Below, one piece after another: positions 59,120 to 64,000 of a stretch of 64,000 bases of DNA. The notes beneath the pieces were generated by a model. It was not told the DNA's origin. It saw only the letters and a list, made by a program, of their open reading frames with translations, and did no database searches. The position numbers and the translations under genes are program-made. Each line of letters begins with the position of its first letter. The first letter of the stretch is position 1. Source of the DNA: Reticulascus tulasneorum (lineage: Eukaryota > Ascomycota > Sordariomycetes > Glomerellales > Reticulascaceae); contig LSAX01000012.1 in NCBI GenBank assembly GCA_001557505.1, forward strand, positions 310,001 through 374,000. Direction: 5' to 3'.

Positions 59120-59146
59120 CGGAGTAATCTGCAGATTACTCCGGCA
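59117..59146. promoter_or_regulatory. 30-bp perfect palindrome with CCGGAG arms
   Basis: The half-site TGCCGGAGTAATCTG is followed directly by its exact reverse complement. The arms contain CGG and CCG triplets of the kind bound by Zn2Cys6 activators, and the position between two divergent pathway genes suits a shared regulator. It could instead be a hairpin end of the neighbouring repeat element. Confidence 0.5.
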
Positions 59147-59797
59147 AGTTGATTTGGAACATGCTAACGCGGTAGCACATTGTGCATTATTATTGTAATA
59201 CGTGGGGTCAAAGTCAACTCGCCTCATTACTAAGGTAGCAACGCATTCAAAGCGAAGAAAGGCTGGGCGTTCGAGAAAGCAGGCCCCTTAGGTAATGCGT
59301 CTATCTCCAAAGTGGAGGGGTAAGAGAGGCCCGGATAGTAAAACCCGACCAGTGCGCGATCGACGGGGGAGCATAAGCGACAGATATATCTGTGAGTGAT
59401 CCGATTTTATTGGGCGACCGCCCCCAAGTAACCCTCTTTGCACAGCTCATCCCCACCATAGTAATACATTGCCGATCCAGAGCAGGGCAGGATTGGGATT
59501 TGGGTCATTCAATTTGGAGGTGTCATGTGGTAGGCCGGCGCTTGCATTTCCTGGGTTCCAGCTGGATACTAGCTTATGCTGATATATAATTAATGTAACA
59601 AGATCCTACGAGCCATCTTTTGAAAAATGGGACCAATGCCTGAGATCCCTTTTATTGTTATTTTATTTTTAGGCGTCTAGAGAAGATATACTCTGAATCG
59701 TCAAACTCTTGCTCTCTCACTCCAGACTCTGCTCAACAATAGCGTCTTCCAGCGCTCGTGATTTCACCCGCAACTCTCCCCAGGCCCTACGAGCACC

Positions 59798-61072
59798 ATG
59801 TTTCCACCTCCACCAGCTTCGAAAATTGGTAAGAGCTTCATGCGTTGCTCCGTCGGTTTGATGTAAACTGGCTTCGCCGCTTGGCCTCTAATCAATTCTC
59901 TTTAGATTGGGCAAGTCTTGACCTTTCCATGAAGGTCCCGATGCACGGACATATTGAAGCCCGCCACTATGCTTCGGTCGGCAAGTGGACAACACCAGTC
60001 TTCGAGTCCAGCCCGAACATCTCAGTTAGCGGTATATGCCCTGGTTTAAATTATGGGCAGCAGTGTTTTGAGGGTATGAAGGCGTTCCGCCAGGCCTCGG
60101 GCAAGATTGTTGTGTTTCGGCCGGAGCTCCACGCAAGGCGTATGGCCAAGTCTGCGGGGGCTGTATGCCTGCCCGAACCGCCCCAAGCTGTGTTTCTAGA
60201 ATGCATTCGGGCAGCTGTAGCCGCAAATGCCGAGTTTGTACCGCCTTCATCCACTGACGGTTTCTTGTTCATTCGTCCTGTATTGTTCGGGGCTTCGGCA
60301 CAGCTGGCACTGACGCCACCAGAGGAGACCATCCTGGCGGTCTACGTCTATCCCATACGGCCATACCACGGTTCGGAAGCACTTGACGCGCTAGTACTTG
60401 AAGATTTTGACCGTACGGCGCCATTCGGAACAGGGCCATTCAAAGTCGGCGGTAATTACTCGCCGGTCTGGAAGCACACCGCACAGGCGAAGAAAATGGG
60501 CTACGGCATAACATTGCATCTGGACAGTGCGACGCGAACAAACATCGACGAGTTTTCCACCAGCGGCTTCCTGGGCATGAGACAAGACGGAGAAAGCAGA
60601 GCTCTTCTTGTCCCGCGATCCAAGAACGCCGTTCAGAGTGTTACAAGCAATTCCATTGTTAGAGTTGCAGAACTGGAAGGCTGGGCAATAGAACGTATCG
60701 AGGTGAGCAGATCGGCTATGTATATCAGCCGTTGCAGTGAATTCTTGGCCCTTTTTCTTAGATTTTGTTCTTTTTGAACTAACCTCGATTTTGATGAAGG
60801 TTCCCTTTCATACTCTGCGTTCTCTCAACGAAGTGGTAGCGGTTGGTACAGCAGCCGCTGCTGTTCCCATTCGAAGCATCTCCCGATTATCTACAAGGGA
60901 CAAGTTCACATTTCCCGGGACTTCCGGTTCAGAGGGGGAGCAAAGTCATCTACTGCATTTGTCACGTATTATGTTAGATATAGCACGAGGCAATCGCGAG
61001 GATACCGAAGGTTGGTGCTGGGAGATCACAGAGGACGGTGATACTAACCACAATACCAAAAACAAACTATAA
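59798..61072 (+). CDS. simJ: Branched-chain-type aminotransferase, Bmt amination (SimJ type)
   Basis: Predicted 366 aa from three exons (59798-59828, 59906-60702, 60800-61072) with GT-AG introns and consistent phase; the short first exon MFPPPPASKI plus a split Asp codon leads into the conserved DWASLDLSMKVPMHGHIEARH. This is a PLP fold-type IV enzyme of the BCAT family: FKVGGNYSPVWKH contains the expected catalytic Lys, and NIDEFSTSGFLG matches the fungal form of the substrate/PLP loop. No targeting peptide is evident, so a cytosolic location is likely. In the cyclosporin pathway it would aminate the 2-oxo polyketide acid to Bmt. A housekeeping Leu/Val transaminase role cannot be excluded from sequence alone, but the shared promoter with the P450 argues for the pathway. 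Confidence 0.87.
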
Positions 61073-61108
61073 AATCTTGTATCTCTATTTCAACTGCCGC
61101 AGGTAAAT

Positions 61109-61114
61109 AATAAA
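61109..61114 (+). terminator. Candidate polyadenylation signal of the aminotransferase
   Basis: AATAAA lies 37 bases after the aminotransferase stop codon, in the 287-base convergent gap before the thioesterase stop. Fungal signals are loose, so this is only a candidate. Confidence 0.4.
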
Positions 61115-61359
61115 CACAATACATACCAGAATTTGAGTCACATATAGCCCGTAAGTCGTACCAATGTCTCATACACCCCTAGATTGTATCGAGCAAACAT
61201 GCAGCCGTTGGGCATCTATCGTACCGCTGACGCGCATATCGGCGAAAGTGGCAAGCTCTATGACCGCTATCGCGAACTGTGGGATCTGAACAGTGAATAT
61301 AATAGCACCCGGATTAGTACGAGTGAAGCTGCCGAATGCATCATCGTTGAGATTCGTAA

Positions 61360-62316
61360 TCAAACGGAGTGATCGCGTTTCCACCAACCGCCATGGCCAT
61401 GCTCGTTGGCGATCCCTGCACCATACTTGTCCCGATTGCCGCCGGCTCTTTCTATCTCGAAGCACGCATTTCTCAACTCCTCCGTGATTACATCCAGGTG
61501 CGGAGATGCGAAGATGTTAAAATGATGTCCAGGTATATCCCGAATGCGAACTATCAAGTCTTTTCCACACTTTCCCCAGCCCAGCAGCCTGTCCTGTCGG
61601 AAGAGATCGACTCTGCTGATCCTATTCACCGGCACCGGCACAGGATCCCCGGCCCGCAAGAGTACCACCGGCGGTGGCCTGTGTGCCACCGTCGTTGGCG
61701 TGTTGCGGCCCTGGTCCCTCTCGCATTCCATCGTTGCCTCCTCATCTTCGCCCCATTGTGGCGGGCCCCAGGTCTTGATCATGCGAAAGGCGTCAGCGAA
61801 GCAGCGGGTCACCGCTATGCGTGTCTCGAGATCTGGGGTTTTGATCCACTGAGAGACGTTCTGCACGACGATTGGCCCGCCCGGCGGTTGATGGGCGATG
61901 GGGTAAACAGTATCGATCAATATGATGCCGAGCACGTGCAGGTCACTGCCAGGTACCAGCGGCGTGGTATCGCCATCGACCGCGCCTCCGCGACGCGCCA
62001 GCAGTGCTGCCACCTCCAGAGAGAGCAGCCCTCCCAAAGACCAGCCTCCCAGAATGACAGGCCCTCCCCGTGGCACTGCGGAGCGTACGAAGTCTGCATA
62101 GTGCCGTGCCATCTCCGACAGGCCGCCGCGCCAGCTCGCGCCGCTAAGGAAGTTTGGATTCGCGATGCCGAAGACGGGCCGCGAGAGAGAGCCGAGCATG
62201 AGATAGTTGAAGATGGTGCCGCCCCCGTCGTGGATAAGGACTAATGGAATCGGCGAGGATGTGGTCGGCGTCGTAACCCGCGGCAATTGAATCGTGTTGG
62301 GATTTGTGTCGAACAT
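61360..62316 (-). CDS. Stand-alone alpha/beta-hydrolase thioesterase
   Basis: Single-exon 318-aa frame. The nucleophile elbow GGWSLGG (about residues 90-96) and the late His pair in IPGHHFNIF match type II thioesterases and the thioesterase domains of synthetases; LVLIHDGGG forms the oxyanion-hole region near residue 26. There is no carrier or membrane segment, so it should act as a free cytosolic enzyme. The PKS has no release domain and the NRPS cyclises with a CT domain, so the likely job is to free the polyketide from the PKS acyl carrier; proofreading of misloaded carriers is the alternative. A thioesterase also occurs in the Tolypocladium cyclosporin cluster. It converges with the aminotransferase. 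Confidence 0.82.
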   Translation of the reverse strand: MFDTNPNTIQLPRVTTPTTSSPIPLVLIHDGGGTIFNYLMLGSLSRPVFGIANPNFLSGASWRGGLSEMARHYADFVRSAVPRGGPVILGGWSLGGLLSLEVAALLARRGGAVDGDTTPLVPGSDLHVLGIILIDTVYPIAHQPPGGPIVVQNVSQWIKTPDLETRIAVTRCFADAFRMIKTWGPPQWGEDEEATMECERDQGRNTPTTVAHRPPPVVLLRAGDPVPVPVNRISRVDLFRQDRLLGWGKCGKDLIVRIRDIPGHHFNIFASPHLDVITEELRNACFEIERAGGNRDKYGAGIANEHGHGGWWKRDHSV

Positions 62317-63195
62317 GATCGCTGATGCGAGCGAAAGGGAATATTGTTATCGTGCTCGGTGAAGATCACCGCCCTCGTCTGATGCCGGCCTTCTCGCGTG
62401 TCGTGTCGATGTGTGTGCACGCGTTTGTCGATCACCAAGTTGGTCCCATGTCGATGTCGGACCACGTAATTATAGCCGAAGGAGTGGGCCAGGCGTGAAT
62501 TGTATTCTACGTGCTTCACAGGGAACTTGGAGTGTTTCGGTCCTCAATGCGTTGGCCGTGGTGGCTCTCTGTCGACTCGCAACGATAAGAGGAAACAAAG
62601 GTGCGAGCTTGCGCAGAGGCCTCTTGCAGTGGCTGCAAAGGTGAACAGCCCAGGTTGATGAGATATTACTGTAGGGTGAGTGGAAGAATAAGATGGCCTG
62701 AAGCCCTGTTCTAAATCTGCGGGGTGAGGTACGTAAGCCACACATCCTTGGTACCTAAGGCATAAGTTTCAACCGGCCACTTCCCCCCTCCACACCACAC
62801 ACAGACCCCGACACCCCGATCTCGGACTTCGATAGGGGCCTCAAATACGTCCGTACAATGGCGTATGACCCACAGATTTCGCCATTGGCTTGGATCATTC
62901 TAGCAAGCCATTGGATATTGCAACAGGGGCCCCATCATTTGGACATGGTAGCTTTTTCAACCCATCATCCCGACTGCAATTGTTAACCAGTCACTACTCA
63001 CCAGGGATGACAAAAATGGCTGCCTGTTACTCGGCAGTGTCAATCTCCTGAGTCGTGAATTTGACATTCCTGTTAGGCATGAAAGACAGCGGTATTATTT
63101 CTATAGGGTTATATGCCTTTGAGGGTGGGTTCATTTGCTTTCGCGGATAGAGATACTGGGTTGTACTAGCTATGACCCATCTCACGGAGAGGTAA
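62317..63195. other. Intergenic region upstream of the thioesterase
   Basis: No gene is supported; short frames on both strands have no recognisable domains. The part next to 62316 should hold the thioesterase promoter. A pyrimidine-rich stretch on the plus strand occurs at about 62780-62820. Confidence 0.55.
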
Positions 63196-63930
63196 TGAAT
63201 TTCGGGCGAGACACTCGCGCCCTGCACTTCGCGTCACTAGGCTCTAATGCCAGTATAGCAGAGATATTGACCACGCTGACACACGGCGGCTGCGTCTGTA
63301 TTCCCGACGAGGAACAGCGATTGAGTCATATCGCGGAGGCTCTAGATCAATTCAGAGTAAACTGGGCACTCTTCACCCGTCGGCCATCAGTCTTCTTGAT
63401 CGAGGCCAAGTCCCTCATCTCAAGACGTCAGTCCTCGGGGGGTGAAGGAGTCAAGAAAGACAACATTGAGGCATGAGCGGACCGGTTCAAACTGATCAAC
63501 GGCTACGGGCTAACGGAAGCCTGCGTATGTTGCGTATCGACAGTACTAAGACAAACACAGTCACGGTCGCAGGCAATTGGAAAGGCCATAGGTTTGATTG
63601 CATGGGTAGTGAGCCTGAGCAATGATGCGCAGCTGGCAGCAGTATGTTCGATCGGTGAACTATGGAGTGAGGGCCCACACCGGCTTGCGGCTACCTAGGT
63701 TGGTAACGATGACATTACCGCTACCGCATTTATTTGATATCCGCCGTTCTTGGAGGGGGTTCCTCGGAGCCAAACCGCGGCGGCAATACCGCCGGGATTT
63801 GGTTCGGTACGGCGAAGACGGGTCGCTTGTCTACGTTGGACGCAAGACACACAGGTCAAGGTGCGGGGACAGCGCGTGGAGCTGAGCGAGATTGAGCATC
63901 AGCTACCCACCGCCGGGGCAGTCACAGTGC
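63196..63930 (+). pseudogene. Decayed NRPS adenylation-domain fragment
   Basis: Translation in shifting frames recovers an A domain from after the A3 motif onward: ALHFASLGSNASIAEILTT and HGGCVCIPDEE (63225-63315), INGYGLTEACV (63497 on), QAIGKAIG, SIGELW, DDITATAF and finally TQVKVRGQRVELSEIEHQL (to about 63910). A TGA interrupts at 63474-63476 where a Trp is expected, and at least two further frame changes or stops follow. The TSGSTG motif, carrier and C domains are missing. The relic is of a different NRPS type from modules 2-11, closer in style to stand-alone fungal A domains. It may continue past the window edge. Confidence 0.8.
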
Positions 63931-64000
63931 TGTTCCCGAAGATTGGGCCATTCAAAGCCAGGGTGACGTCGGTAGTCTCACTTGCTCGGCAACGTAGTCA

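Larger units (their letters stand above)
58645..59797. promoter_or_regulatory. Divergent promoter region of P450 and aminotransferase
   Basis: This 1.15-kb gap separates the starts of two genes transcribed away from each other. It contains a 30-bp perfect palindrome (59117-59146), a 16-base direct duplication (TACCTCCAGATAGATG, about 59044-59075) and the second copy of the dispersed repeat. TATATAA near 59582 and a CT-rich tract at about 59705-59780 lie before the aminotransferase ATG and look like its core promoter. No gene is supported inside. Confidence 0.6.

Noticed and set aside
59117..59146. Palindrome as a bacterial-type terminator or tRNA-like structure
   Set aside because: It has no U-tract or cloverleaf and lies in a eukaryotic promoter region.
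61369..62244. 291-codon plus-strand frame overlapping the thioesterase
   Set aside because: It is the antisense shadow of a well-conserved thioesterase frame and has no domain.
63196..63930. Repeat-induced point mutation as the cause of the NRPS relic
   Set aside because: The clear stop is TGG to TGA, which is not the CpA-to-TpA change typical of RIP, and frame shifts are present; ordinary decay explains it. The unmutated repeated NRPS also speaks against strong RIP.
1..64000. CRISPR arrays, tRNA or rRNA genes
   Set aside because: No direct-repeat and spacer pattern or cloverleaf/rRNA sequence was noticed; the repeated structure comes from NRPS modules.

Overview
The window is a piece of a filamentous ascomycete (probably Sordariomycete/Hypocreales-type) secondary-metabolite cluster. 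It has short GT-AG introns, typical fungal gene families, and one intronless 44.5-kb reading frame for a non-ribosomal peptide synthetase (NRPS) of about 14,846 residues. The gene set (giant 11-module NRPS, highly reducing polyketide synthase, cytochrome P450, branched-chain aminotransferase, stand-alone thioesterase) is that of the cyclosporin (sim) pathway. The polyketide synthase, P450 and aminotransferase would supply the unusual amino acid Bmt.

Layout: 1-1208 is a flank with no supported gene and a degenerate tandem repeat just before the NRPS start. 1209-45749 (+) is the NRPS. 46990-55515 (+) is a 13-exon HR-PKS (KS-AT-DH-cMT-ER-KR-ACP, about 2,531 aa). 56770-58644 (-) is a 6-exon P450 (516 aa). 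58645-59797 is a divergent promoter region with a 30-bp perfect palindrome. 59798-61072 (+) is a 3-exon branched-chain aminotransferase (366 aa). 61360-62316 (-) is a thioesterase (318 aa). 63196-63930 is a decayed NRPS adenylation-domain relic. For PKS, P450 and aminotransferase, the splice models I built by eye keep phase and sum to a multiple of three.

The most interesting feature is that the NRPS is not a plain cyclosporin synthetase. Modules 2-11 follow the SimA plan and most specificity pockets match, but module 1 looks like the first module of enniatin/beauvericin-type depsipeptide synthetases. It has a degenerate C1, an A domain with Gly in place of the amino-group-binding Asp235, and a GGDSI carrier site; it appears spliced onto the cyclosporin chassis inside the first carrier domain (about nt 4460-4480). 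Module 3 has lost its N-methyltransferase cleanly, module 9 has a Leu-like rather than Val-like pocket, and module 6 has a changed pocket with a Ser. Read in order, the line predicts D-Hiv - MeLeu - Leu - MeVal - MeBmt - Thr(?) - Sar - MeLeu - Leu - MeLeu - Ala. In cyclosporin numbering this is [Thr2, Leu5, D-Hiv8, Leu10]-cyclosporin, the composition I know for the peptolide SDZ 214-103 from Cylindrotrichum oligospermum; FR901459 would be the D-Ala8 counterpart. No alanine racemase, cyclophilin, transporter or regulator gene is visible in the window. Comparisons with SimA and enniatin synthetase rest on memory and need alignment to confirm.
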